Notes under the pieces: generated by a model
What the model was told of the DNA's origin: nothing
The model's input: the letters and a program-made list of their open reading frames with translations, nothing else
Databases searched by the model: none
Source: Linanthus parryae
Lineage: Eukaryota > Streptophyta > Magnoliopsida > Ericales > Polemoniaceae
Assembly (NCBI GenBank): GCA_023055425.1
Contig: JALGPY010000004.1
Coordinates: 61,031,718-61,095,717 of the forward strand
DNA: 64,000 nt
Direction: 5' to 3'
Part shown: positions 1-10,320 of the stretch, piece by piece
Position numbering within the stretch: the first letter of the stretch is position 1
Layout: every line of letters starts with the position of its first letter
Translations under genes and position numbers: made by a program

Positions 1-1269
1 GTCCTCACTCGGCGGAACCGGATACTCAAATTCGTCTTCCTGGAACCACGAATCCGCCGTCGGGACTGGTGGAACAAACTCCTCCGCCGCCTGACCACTA
101 GACTGAATAACCCACTGGCCCACCATCTGGATTAAGCTACCCAGCTTCGCCTGATTGTCCCTAGTATGGTCAAACTGGCGTCTTCTCTCAATTCTATCTC
201 AGGCCATCTCTTCCTTCAAGTGGTCATAAGCAACTTGGTTATCAAACCGAGAGGTTTTCATTCTCCTACCCTTTCCCTTCTTGTTGGCCGACTCATCAAA
301 CCTATGCCATTTCCTAGCAGTGAACCTTTTCAGGTCCATGTCTCTTCCAATTGCTACTTCAGCGGTTTTGGCTAAATGAGTCAGCAAACACGTATGGCCG
401 GGACCCAACTTGTTAGTCCTCGACACTCTCTCCAAGAAATTCTCCCAAATCAACCTAGGGATATCTACGCGAACCCCGGTGTAGAGACAGAGAGCCAAGG
501 CAGATAGGCGGAAAGAGTAATGGGGGTTTTGTGTGATTCCCAGAACCCAATTCTCTAGCAACTCGCAACACCACCTCGCCTCAGGCCTATAGTAATTCTT
601 TCCAGCCTTCCACTGAGGCACCTCCCCTCCCCTATCCCACGGGTCTACTCCCTTTGCAAAGCAGAATGCATTGACACGATACCAAATACCCCCACTACAA
701 ATAGTGGCCTCGTAGCCACAAGCCTCTTTCAAACGGGGGAACCCCATGGCCAAGCCGATAGTATCTGGCGTGAAGACTATCCACTCGTTCCGACAATAGA
801 CAAGACGGGGGTCCTGGCTCTCACCATCTTTCGCATACCTCAAATTGAGGCAAAACTCACGCGCTATATGAGAACTAGACTGCCCTACAAGCTTGAACCA
901 ATTGGTTAGCTTCTCACGCTCAAAGATTTCCTTTATTGCTCGAGGCATGTCCTCGTGCAATGGAAACTCTTTCTCGGGCTGCCCATTCTTAGTCAAGTAA
1001 GTGTCCTTACGCGAGTCTATATGGGCCTCGTAGGTAACAAACCGATAAATATCAAAGCATGCGGGCCCAATACTCCGCTCTTTCAAATTCCCTTTTGCCG
1101 TTCGTCGGCCTACAATTCCAGGTTTAGCCGGGAGAGGGGTGTTCAAAATAGCATATTGGGGTATATGCGGTATCTCTAACTGAGGCTCTCCCGAAACGGA
1201 TGCCTCTTGTGATGTACCCTCTCCCGTCTTTCTTTTCTTTCCACCTTCCATTTTAATACTCAAATTCAA
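1..1269 (-). pseudogene. ORF3 (env-position) protein of the Athila/Tat-type element, 'putative plant transposon protein' type
   Basis: The main ORF is 1269-199 on the minus strand, 356 codons, basic at both ends. The first in-frame ATG is at 1269; a second (MEGG...) lies six codons later and may be the real start. The middle holds a domain with REFCLNL (about residue 138), WIVFTPDTIGLAMGFPR and GVRVDIPRLIWENF followed by RTNKLGPGHTCLL. I recognise it as the plant retroelement third-ORF domain; its biochemical role is unknown. A TGA at 199-201 ends the ORF, yet the same frame stays open to base 1, so the stop looks like a late point mutation in a longer gene. No signal peptide or membrane segment is seen in the visible part. 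Confidence 0.75.
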
Positions 1270-2937
1270 GTAAAAACAAGAAATTCTACTCGTGCACGTG
1301 ACAAGAAGTGTTTGCAGAAATTAAACACGTAGGCAAGTAATAGCACGTAATCCTAGGACTCTATTCAATCGCCCCAAGCACGCTACTAAGCGCAACAAAA
1401 ATAAACCGGGCTTTTAATCAATTGTGCCTAAGACTCGTATATAAAAATTGCTAGTTTTGAGAATACCTAGGTGCCCAGAGCAAGTCTTACGGGCACAAAA
1501 ATTTCAGAAATTCCGGCAAGAAGGACCGTTTTGGAGGTTGCCGAATTTTTTGTTGAAACTTTGAATGGATTGGTGCACCGTAATCCTTGTGATGTCCCCG
1601 TTAAAGTTGTCTTCTTGACCGAAAGCTGAATCAAGCTCCAAGTTGCCCAATTTTCAAATCTAGCTCCGAAACCCTAGCTTTTCTTCCTCTGATTTCTCTC
1701 TCGTGTCTCACTCTCACTCAAACCCCCTACCAAACCTTGATCCTCTCTAAAATGCGAGCAAAACCTCTGTCTTCTTGTGGAATTTGGTTGAGAATTGAGT
1801 TGGGAGAGAGAAGGTGAGGATTCGGCTATGGAGAAGGAGGAAGAAGAAGCTGTTGAAGAATGGAGGAGAAGGACGGGGCACCTTTAGATGTGTCAAAAAT
1901 ATCGTGCACAAAGTCCAAAATTCCCCCCATAATCCACCCCTCTCTCTCTTGTACGGGCTGGACAAAACTGACAATCTGCCCGATGTCTTCGTACGAAGAC
2001 AATTCTCTTCGTACGAAGAATCTTCGTGCGAAGAGAATTAGTCTTCGTACGTAGGTCTTCCCAGATAGATACTGCAAGGTGTTCTGGGAAGACAATTTTG
2101 AGAGCCAATTTTTTTTCTAAGTATGATGTCTTCGTACGAAGACATTTCTCTTCGTACGAAGAGAGTCCTGGAGCTTGCCAAAAACATCCTTTTTGATATA
2201 ATTTTGCGTATCCGATCGTGCCTTTGCTTTCCGAAGGATCTCCTCGACCTCGAGACTCCCTTTTTACCTTAAAACACTCCCAAAATTCGGGGAATATTTC
2301 ATTCGTCAATTTCACGCGTTCCAAGACACGTTTTGCATTTCCGGATGCTTTTGGCCTCCTTTTAATCTCTTGAGCATCATTTTTGGCGTAAATTCCTCAT
2401 CCGGACTCCGATATGCGCGATCCACCTGTCTACAGAAAGCTCTCAACCACCCCCACACATTGGCACTGTTCAATTCTATTTTCACTCTCGTCGCAAAATA
2501 TCACCTCGTAATCCGTGCCAATGTGCTAGCTTTCTCCGTTCATCAATAAATTCCTCGCGTATATCAAGACAGGGAGTCCGGGAACATGATCTTCCCCAGG
2601 TGCGTGTGTTGAGTAAATGTAGGAATGGCTTCAATCTTCAATTCCTTCACTTCGGATCTCGATATGCGTTTTAGGCTGCAATTCTTCAATTTTCACCCTG
2701 TTTCGCACACGCGCATCAAGACAGGGGATCCGAAATAGGCCTTTCACCTTGGAATCCTGCACATACTCATTGGAAATATTAAATCCACTCTCTCGCACCT
2801 CTCAAATAAATCAAACAGAATAAAAATTACAAAACAGTATTAAAACCTAAACTACAGCAATAAATAGGTTGGGTTGCCTCCGAACAAGCGCTTTGTAGTT
2901 TAAGGTGGATGGCCCGACCCAGTTACCTTAGAGATAA
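1270..2937 (-). other. Noncoding spacer between integrase and ORF3
   Basis: About 1.67 kb with no supported gene. It holds a cluster of TCTTCGTACGAAGA palindromes (1986-2162) and two similar segments, around 2567-2590 and 2706-2728, with the shared phrase ATCAAGACAGGG followed by a TCCGG/TCCGA stretch. Short ORFs crossing 1826-2324 translate the palindrome and look like artefacts. A long spacer here is usual for Athila-type elements. Confidence 0.7.
1986..2162. repeat. Cluster of TCTTCGTACGAAGA palindromes in the spacer
   Basis: Perfect 14-bp palindrome at 1986-1999, 2006-2019, 2129-2142 and 2149-2162, with degenerate copies at 2021-2034 and 2042-2054. Spacing is irregular. The same unit and the same flanking bases (AGGTCTTCC...ACTGCA) recur in the LTR of this element at 9581-9704. 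Confidence 0.9.
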
Positions 2938-3967
2938 TCAAATAGCGGGAGTTGCATGGAGCCATTCAATGACACCAATGAAATTCCCATCCACATACGG
3001 CTTTGCTCTCTGTCCATTTACCTTGAATCTGTTCCCACTTGCATCTTCCACCTCAAGAGATCCCCACGGATAAACTGCAGTAATTTTGTAGGGACCACTC
3101 CATCTAGATTTTAACTTTCCTGGAAACAGCTTTAGTCTGGCATTGAAGATCAGCACTCTCTGTCCGACCTTGAAGTCTCTCGGGATGATGTGCCTGTCGT
3201 GCCACTGCTTTGTCCCTTCCTTATAAATTTTTGCACTTTCATATGCCATCAATCGAAATCCTCAAGTTCAAGTAGTGCTTGCTTCCGTTGCTCACCTGAG
3301 AGCTTAGCGTCCAAATTGATCTTCTTCAAGGCCCAGAATGCCTTGTGCTCAAGTTCCACCGGAAGATGATACGACTTCCCAAATACTAGGTGATAGGGAA
3401 ACATGCCTAAAGGGGTCTTGTATGCAGTCTTATATGCCCATAAACTGTCATCTAAATGCAGGGACCAATCTTTGCGTCCCGGATTGACTGTCTTCTCTAG
3501 AATCTCTTTATCTCTCGGTTAGAAACTTCTGCTTGCCCATTCGACTGCGGATGATAAGCTAGTGATATATTATGTGTCTTTACCCCGTATTTGCTTAAAA
3601 CATTGGCAAAGACTTTGTTCACGAAATGCGATCCTTCATCACTGATAATGGCTCTGGGAGTTCCAAACCGTGTGAATATGTTCTTACGTACAAATCTCTC
3701 TACAGTAGCTCCATCATTCTTGGGATAAGCCATTGCCTCTACCCACTTGGTCACATAATCCACAGCTAACAGTATATAAATATTTCCAAGTGAAGAAGGG
3801 AATGGTCCCATGAAATCAATGCCCCACACGTCAAAGGGCTCTACTTCCAACACGAAATTTTGAGGCATCTCATTTCGGGTGGAGATATTGCCGGTTCTCT
3901 GACACCGGTCACACTGCTGTACAAATAAATGAGCATCCTTATGTAAAGAAGGCCAGTAAAAGCCACT
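2938..3967 (-). pseudogene. Integrase of the Athila/Tat-type element, broken
   Basis: Would insert the cDNA into the genome. 3868-3497 carries the rve core: first Asp in [12 protein letters not shown], second in [11 protein letters not shown], and the Glu region [19 protein letters not shown] frameshift follows near 3497-3510. 3252-2938 holds the C-terminal GPY/F module (SRWSGPYKITAVYPWG) and ends with stop at 2938-2940. No chromodomain is visible, which fits Athila/Tat rather than a chromovirus. Confidence 0.9.
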
Positions 3968-5910
3968 TTATAGTACCTTAGCCACAGTGCGCGTTTTGCC
4001 AAAATGTCCTCCGCAATTCAGTTCATGGCAATGTCTAAGAATATCCAACGTGTCTGGCTCAGCTACGCATCTTCTCAACACATTATCAGCTCCTAACTTG
4101 AACATATAGGGGTCATCCCAAAAATAGCATTGTGCATCTGCGAAGAACTTCTTTTTCTGATGGAAGGTCATGTCTTTTGGGACAATGTTGAGTGCCTTGA
4201 AATTTGCCAAATCCGCAAACCAAGGCACAACTGCTACCACTACTATAAGTTGCTCATCTGGAAAATCTTCTCTAATCGGTACATCCTCTTGTTTTTCATT
4301 CTCCAGTCGTGACAGATGGTCTGCAACAACGTTCTCTACCCCCTTCTTGTCTTTGATTACCGCGTCAAACTCTTGCATTAATAAAACCCACCGGATCAAT
4401 CTTGGCTTTGCATCCTTCTTAGTAAGAAGATATTTGAGGGCTGCATGGTCCGTGAAAACTGTCACCTGTGAACCCAAAAGATATGGACGGAACTTTTCCA
4501 ATGCGAAAATGATAGCCAACATCTCTTTTTCCCTGGTGGCATAATTAACCTGTGCATTATTAAGAGTACGACTGACATAGTAAATGACATGAGCTACCTT
4601 GTCTTTCCTCTGTCCCAGCACTGCTCCCACCGCATAGTCGCTGGCATCACACATAAGCTCAAACGGCAAGGTCCAGTCTGGTGTGGCTTTAATGGGAGAA
4701 CTGATTAGCTTTTTCTTGAGCAGATCAAAAGCTGTCTTGCACTCTTCACTGAAATCAAAGACGACATATTTCTCAAGCAATCCAGACAAAGGCTTTGTGA
4801 TCTTCGAAAAGTCGTTAATGAAACGCCGGTAGAAGCTTGCATGTCCCAAGAAACTCCGTACCCCTTTGACAGATGTAGGGTAAGGAAGCTCCTCAATCAC
4901 CTCAATTTTCGCCCGGTCTACTTCTAAGCCTTTGCTTGAAATCTTGTGCCCCAACACTATCCCCTCGGTCACCATGAAATGACACTTCACCCAGTTAAGA
5001 ACTAGGTTGGTGTCAATACATTTGTCCAGTACCCGAGCTAGCTGCTGTAGACAGTCTTTGAACCCATAACCATAAAGCGAAAAATCATCCATGAAGACTT
5101 CGAAATTCTGCTCCATCATGTCGGAGAAGATAGACATCATACAAACGTGGCAGGTGCATTGCATAGCCCAAAGGGCATGCGTCTAAATGCAAAGGTCCCA
5201 TAAGGACAAGTAAATATCATCTTTTCCTGGTCTGCTGGCTCAATCACTATCTGATTATACCCGGAGTATCCATCCAAAAAGCAGTAATGCGAATGACGTG
5301 CCAGCCTATCAAGCATCTGGTCCACAAATGGGAGGGGAAAGTGATCCTTCAACGTGGCATCATTGAGTTTGCGGTAATCCATGCAAATTCTCCACCCAGT
5401 AACAGTACGAGTGGCAATCTGATCACCTTTTTCCCCTTTCACCACAGTTATACCTCCCTTCTTAGGGACACACTGTACCGGGCTCATCCATGTGCTGTCG
5501 GAAATCGGGTAGATGATACCTGCTTCCAACCATTTAAGCACCTCTTTCTTCACCACCTCCTGCATGTGAGGATTGAGGCGGCGCTGAAACTGAACTACCG
5601 ACTTCTTATCTTCCATGAGCCGAATCTTGTGCAGGCAAACTGTGGGGCTTATCCCCTTGATATCCGCTATGGTCCATCCCATAGCTGCCTTTCTTTCCTG
5701 CAATACCTTGAGAAGTTGCTCCTCCTGTTCCCTGTCCAAACATGCAGACACAATAACAGGCAAAGTCTCATTAGATCCCAAGTATAAATATTTTAAATGA
5801 GCAAGTAAATGTTTCAAGTCTAAAACAGGAGCAGTAACAAGAGAAGGAGTAAGAGTCTTCCTGCTTCCCTCATTAAAGAGGGGTAGGGGTGAACGCCAGC
5901 TGTCTTCCAT
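3968..5910 (-). pseudogene. Reverse transcriptase-RNase H of the Athila/Tat-type element, broken
   Basis: Copies the element's RNA into DNA. The fingers and palm are in 5910-5137 ([33 protein letters not shown]). The frame shifts near 5140-5160, then continues with the active-site box FMDD at 5084-5095 (the usual Y replaced by F, a normal variant in Ty3 elements), [12 protein letters not shown], and the Ty3-type RNase H ([34 protein letters not shown]). The block ends with the start of the integrase zinc finger ([12 protein letters not shown]). A TAG at 3968-3970 stops the frame. Apart from the frameshift the region is well preserved. Confidence 0.92.
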
Positions 5911-5952
5911 AGCTTGTTCTTTTTCACTCGAGTCAAGTAGAGCAAGCTCCTC

Positions 5953-6947
5953 TTACAGCTGCTCCAATAAGATATCGTCCTTCTCGTCCGGTGTGTATGC
6001 ATCCACACCAAAACACTGCTCACTCACTGCATATGCAGGAAATTTCATAGCTTCAAAGACATTGAATGCCACCTTCTCATCGTTAATACGCATCGTCAAC
6101 TCTCCATTGGCAACATCTATAATCGTCTTTCCTGTGGCAAGGAATGGCCGTCCAAATATGAGTGGGACATCATCATCAGCATCCATGTCTAAGATTACAA
6201 AATCTGCAGGGAAGATGAGTCCTTCGACTCTCACAAGCACATCCTCCAAAACACCCCATGGTCGTTTGATAGTACGGTCAGCCATCTGTAAGCACATACG
6301 AGTAGGTTTTGGATTCCCTACACCAAGTTGCTAAAATACTGATGTGGGCATCAAATTGATGCTTGTGCCAAGATCACATAATGCTCTACCATGGAATGCA
6401 TCTCCCAATGTCACAGGAATAATGAACCCACCCGGATATTTTATCTTTTTGGGCAACACTTTTTGCACAACAGCGCTACACTCCTCATTCAGAGTCACGG
6501 TCTCAAAATCATCCATGCGCCTCCTATTAGAGAGTAGGTCCTTGAGAAATTTTGCGTATTTAGGCATTTGTGAAATTGCTTTCGCAAAGGGGATATTGAT
6601 GTGTAACTTCTTGAAGATATCCACAAACTTCTTGAAGTGCTTGGCATCCTCTTGACTCTTCAATCTCTGCGGGTAAGGCACACGAACACTATACTCTTCC
6701 TTTGGCTTAGGCTTTTCCTCCGACTTCCTACTCGTGTCCTTTGATTGGGGACTCACGGTAGGCATGGGAATTTCTTCATCTAATGATTTTTCTGTGGCCT
6801 TGTTCGCCTCAGCTCGCGCGTGGGTAGGATATGGAGGATCCTTAATGGTGGTCCCACTGCGAGTAGTGATAGCCTTCAATTGCTCAGGTGGAGTGATTGT
6901 GTTAGAAGGTAACATACCCGGTGGAAGTCGAGTATTTTGATTGGCTA
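5953..6947 (-). pseudogene. Aspartic protease region of the Athila/Tat-type element, broken
   Basis: Retropepsin-like protease that would process Gag-Pol. The conserved start ITPPEQLKAITTRSG lies near 6900-6860. The catalytic motif reads DLGTS (6361-6375) in the context ALCDLGTSINLMP, the usual DLGAS-type site of this group. The flap side VPLIFGRPFLATG follows at about 6160-6120. One in-frame TAG at 6331-6333 separates the two halves, and another stop at 5953-5955 ends the stretch before the RT. The reading frame is the same as that of the RT block up to 5137. Confidence 0.85.
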
Positions 6948-8460
6948 TCAGGCCAATCTGTGTCTCATGGCTTCTATCGCGACAATCTTGCTCTCAATTT
7001 TATCATTGCTAGCTAACAGTTTTCTCAACAGTGCGTTTTTATCTTGTTCTTCTGATGGTGGGGCCTGCTGTTGTGGAACCTGTCTTTGAGCTTGGTATGG
7101 AATATTTGGCCTTTGACCTGGCGCATATAATCCACTATTCGGATTGGCATAGCTGAAGTTAGGGTGATTGCGATTGTTGGGATGATAGGTGTTGGGCCAT
7201 TGCTGCTGTCTTGGTTGACCCATGTAGTTCACGTCTTCAATACCATCCCCATATCCCTGATTTGCATCTGCTACCATCTCCCCCACTGACTTTACCTAAG
7301 CCGATGGATTCAGATTACAGAAAGCTGAAGTCATCACTGCCATCTGATGTTCAAATTTCTGCTCCACCATGGACTCAATCTTACTAACCAATGCCCCATC
7401 TGATTTCGTGTTTCTACGAGTCTCAGACCTCGTGGATTCACGTTTTGCTACATTATCCAGCAGATCCCGACATCTCTGTAATCCTTGTCCCATAAAATTG
7501 CCTTGAGCCATCATGTCCAGTTCATTTGCAGTATCACTGTCTAAGGCATTATAAAAATAGTGCAGAAGTTTGTACCATGGCTCTCCGTGAGTAGGACATC
7601 TACGAAGGAGCTGGTTGAACTTTCTCCACGTGTCTCCCAGAGAATCATCTTCCTGTTGTGTAAATTTCGTTATATCAGCCATCCGTTGAGCAATTTTGGA
7701 TGGCGGAAGATACTTCCTAAGAAATTCTCTACTACAATCTGCCCATGTAACTATACTGCCTGCTGGGAGTTCCATCAGCCATGTCTTTGCCTTTCCCGAT
7801 AATGAGAAGGGGAAAAGCATGAGCTTTATCGTCTCGAGTGGAACTCTCTGATCATACATAGTGGAGGTTATCTGCTAGAAATTTAGCAAGTGTTGATGTG
7901 GTTCATCACTTGGGGCTCCAGTGAATAAGCATTCATCCTGAACCATGTTGATCAATGGTTGGCGAATCTCAAAATGTGCGGGCGTTAATCTGAGGCCTGA
8001 CAATAGTGGGTTGATACCCCTCCGGTGTAGTTCTGAAGTAATCCACCAAAGGACGCTCATCCTCCTCAGCATTGTTGACTTGCTCTGCCGCATTCCGACA
8101 ATTATTGTTCCTATTATTACCCCCATTGTTCCCATTTCCACCGTTGTTTCTACCAACTACCTCCGCACCAGGGAGTTGTTTTGGATTTGGAGGGTTCATG
8201 CGATCAATCATCGCCTGCATCTTAGCCATTTGAGCCCTAAGCTGCTCAGTTTCTCGTGCCCTATTTGCTGCCTCCTCTACAGCAGCTGCTCTAGCTGCTT
8301 TCGCATCTTGCACACTTTTGCGAATTCTTTCAAACTCAGCTCTGGTTTCATCTTCCCTGGTTTCTGAGCTTGAATTCCTCTTGTCTCTACGTTGTGCTTT
8401 CAATAAGGATTCCGGGTTTTCAAACGTTGGATACAAAGGCTCGTCTCTAGAACGGGTCAT
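6948..8460 (-). pseudogene. gag of the Athila/Tat-type element, broken
   Basis: Structural Gag protein. The ATG at 8460 begins MTRSRDEPLYPTFENPE, followed by an Ala/Arg/Glu-rich helix, an Asn/Gly-rich linker (about residues 100-125), then the retrotransposon gag domain (7859-7296) with LFPFSLSGKAKTWLMELP and YFYNALDSDT. Breaks: a frameshift near 7970-8000, an in-frame TAG at 7875-7877 inside the gag domain, a further in-frame stop at 7296-7298, and a frameshift near 6955-6965 leading into the protease frame. The 3' part (7286-6948) is Gln/Pro/Asn-rich with no clear zinc knuckle. The family is confident; the exact gag/protease border is not. Confidence 0.85.
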
Positions 8461-8577
8461 GCACCGTGCAAATCAACATGAAATCACAAATTACGCAAAA
8501 CGTAGGTGAGTAACATATATAAACAAAAAAAAAATTAAAATCCCTAAGGCTAGGAATTATAAATAATTTAGCCGAAG

Positions 8578-8595
8578 TCCCCGACAACGGAGTCA
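8578..8595 (-). promoter_or_regulatory. Primer-binding site, tRNA-Asp type
   Basis: The minus strand reads TGACTCCGTTGTCGGGGA, close to the complement of the 3' end of plant tRNA-Asp, with a few mismatches near the CCA end. It lies 6 bases inside the LTR and about 120 bases before the gag ATG, as expected for minus-strand primer binding. Confidence 0.8.
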
Positions 8596-8601
8596 AAAAC
8601 C

Positions 8602-10034
8602 TGACACATTCTAACCACAAGTGTATGGTTGTCGTGTGTAGTAATAATCCGGAAATCTGGGTTGTCGAACCCAAGGGACTTTGATAAACTAGTTAATATC
8701 TTAAACCTTATGTGGGCAAGTCACAATTGTTTGTGTTATGCTAATTCTACTAAAATAAAATGACAAAATTCTCAATTAATCGAGTGGAATGATTCACGAT
8801 TAACAAAGAGTGAGTTTATAACTTCTCTAATATGAGGAAAAATACCGGGAATTCTCTAGGTTCACCAGGTTGATCTAAATTTATATTTTGATTCGTAAAA
8901 AAACCACGTGTATTTCACTATTAATTGAGCAATGCAAAACTTACCGAGTTACCAAGCAAGTTATCTGTACTTATCACCAAAATATACCGAGTGACGAAGT
9001 CTATTTTACGTTTAAGCATGCATTAAGAATCACAATTCTACTCTAACGATCCTAGTTAACAATATCCAGTTACCAAATATTGATTCGACTATGTGGATTT
9101 TTCAATTTACCGACTAACTATCACGGAGTTACCACGTGAAGGTTAATTAAGATTATTATTACGTTAGCTACTCCCAAAAATGATGTGATCACAACCATAA
9201 ACAATCCATAATAATGAAAGAACACGAGAGATTAAGTTAAACAGGAATCACAATCTCAAAACATTATGTTTATATCAAACCCTAGCTACACCAAATGAGA
9301 ATTCCAAGCAAAAAGAGTTTAGCTACTACGATTCATATTCAAAACAACTAGTTTATAAGTTTCAATAGCAAAAACTAAGAAAGAGGGAGAGTTGAGAATC
9401 CAAACGAGTGATCCAAAACTCCCAAGCACTTGCAATAGCTTCTTGCTCTCCAAAAGATGTTTCTAACGTCATCAACTACTGAAAAATTTGACCTAAAACA
9501 CTTAAATACGTTTCCATAACAATATTACAAAGTTTGGATAAACTACGCAAAAGCCCCGCACAAACCTGCGTCCAGCGATGTCTTCATACGAAGACATTTC
9601 TCTTCGTATGAAGAGTCTTCGTACGAAGACAATTCCTCTTCGTACGAAGGTCTTCCTATGTAAGTACTGCATACTTGAAATTTGGCAATGTCTTCGTACG
9701 AAGACCTTCTGTTTCTGCACTTTTTCTTTGACTTCTTCCTTGCTTCCTTTGACTTTTCCTTTGAGTTCCTCGCTTCCGAAGCTCGTTTCCTTTTCCCGCA
9801 TGATCCTCCAAGCCCTGTTTTCCTGCGAATCACAACACGAAAACACAACCCGCAATCATATCACAATAAAAGCTCAAAATATCCAAAGAAACGCCCGGAT
9901 ATAACAAGTAAAGCTCATGAACTCAAATTATCACATTTTAGCATACTTTACTCAAAAGACGACGAATTCTCCATGTTGAGCCCGCAAAATGTAGAAATAA
10001 AAAGCATAAAATAACTCCAAAAACGGAGTTATCA
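8602..10034 (-). repeat. 5' LTR of the Athila/Tat-type element
   Basis: On the minus strand it opens TGATAACTCCG at 10034 and closes GTGTCA at 8602, giving TG...CA ends and about 1,433 bp. The inner end lies 6 bases from the primer-binding site, which fixes that boundary. The outer end forms a hairpin (8-bp arms 10011-10018 and 10025-10032). It holds a cluster of TCTTCGTACGAAGA palindromes at 9581-9704. The second LTR is outside the window, so the outer boundary rests on the terminal motif only. Confidence 0.75.
9581..9704. repeat. Cluster of TCTTCGTACGAAGA palindromes in the LTR
   Basis: Copies or near-copies start at 9581, 9601, 9616, about 9637 and 9691. Some have CATACG or GTATG in place of GTACG. 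They match the spacer cluster at 1986-2162, including flanking sequence, so the module was copied between the LTR and internal region. Confidence 0.9.
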
Positions 10035-10320
10035 TTACACTTTAGTCCTATTAATTAATTATTTCTATTTAGTCAAACTAATTAGCAATAATTCCATCTT
10101 GATCTATTATTGTGTGTGACCCTGTAGGTTCCTAATTACAATGGTAGTAATAACAATTATTACAAACATTGAGCGACATCTAGCAATACATCAATGCTCC
10201 CAAGTAATTGGAAAGTCAGTGATCTGAATAACCTCTGTGACCAATATTACATGTGACCAATATTACCGTGTTGTATAATCCTCAGGTCTCATCTATCCGA
10301 ACTGGATTCAAGACGTGGAG
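10035..10320. other. Older locus, left part, interrupted by the 35.7-kb composite insertion
   Basis: No gene is seen. It ends in TGGAG (10316-10320), the target site duplicated at 45989-45993, so this stretch and the sequence from 45994 onward were contiguous before insertion. It looks like part of a dispersed repeat but I cannot classify it. Confidence 0.6.

Larger units (their letters stand above)
1..10034 (-). mobile_element. Athila/Tat-group Ty3/gypsy LTR retrotransposon, left part outside window
   Basis: Read on the minus strand the order is 5' LTR, tRNA-Asp-like primer site, gag, protease, RT, RNase H, integrase, long spacer, ORF3. This is Ty3/gypsy order (integrase after RNase H), and the Asp primer plus an extra ORF behind integrase is known for the Athila/Tat group. 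The 3' LTR must lie left of base 1. All coding parts carry stops or frameshifts, so the copy is dead. The base after the LTR (10035) enters the older locus also found right of the big composite insertion. Confidence 0.88.

Noticed and set aside
1986..2162. CRISPR-like array of short repeats
   Set aside because: Spacers are irregular and similar to each other, the repeat is a 14-bp perfect palindrome, and the context is a plant retroelement.
1826..2324. ORFs with repeated SSYEE, LRTK and FVRR words
   Set aside because: They translate the TCTTCGTACGAAGA palindrome in different frames and on both strands.
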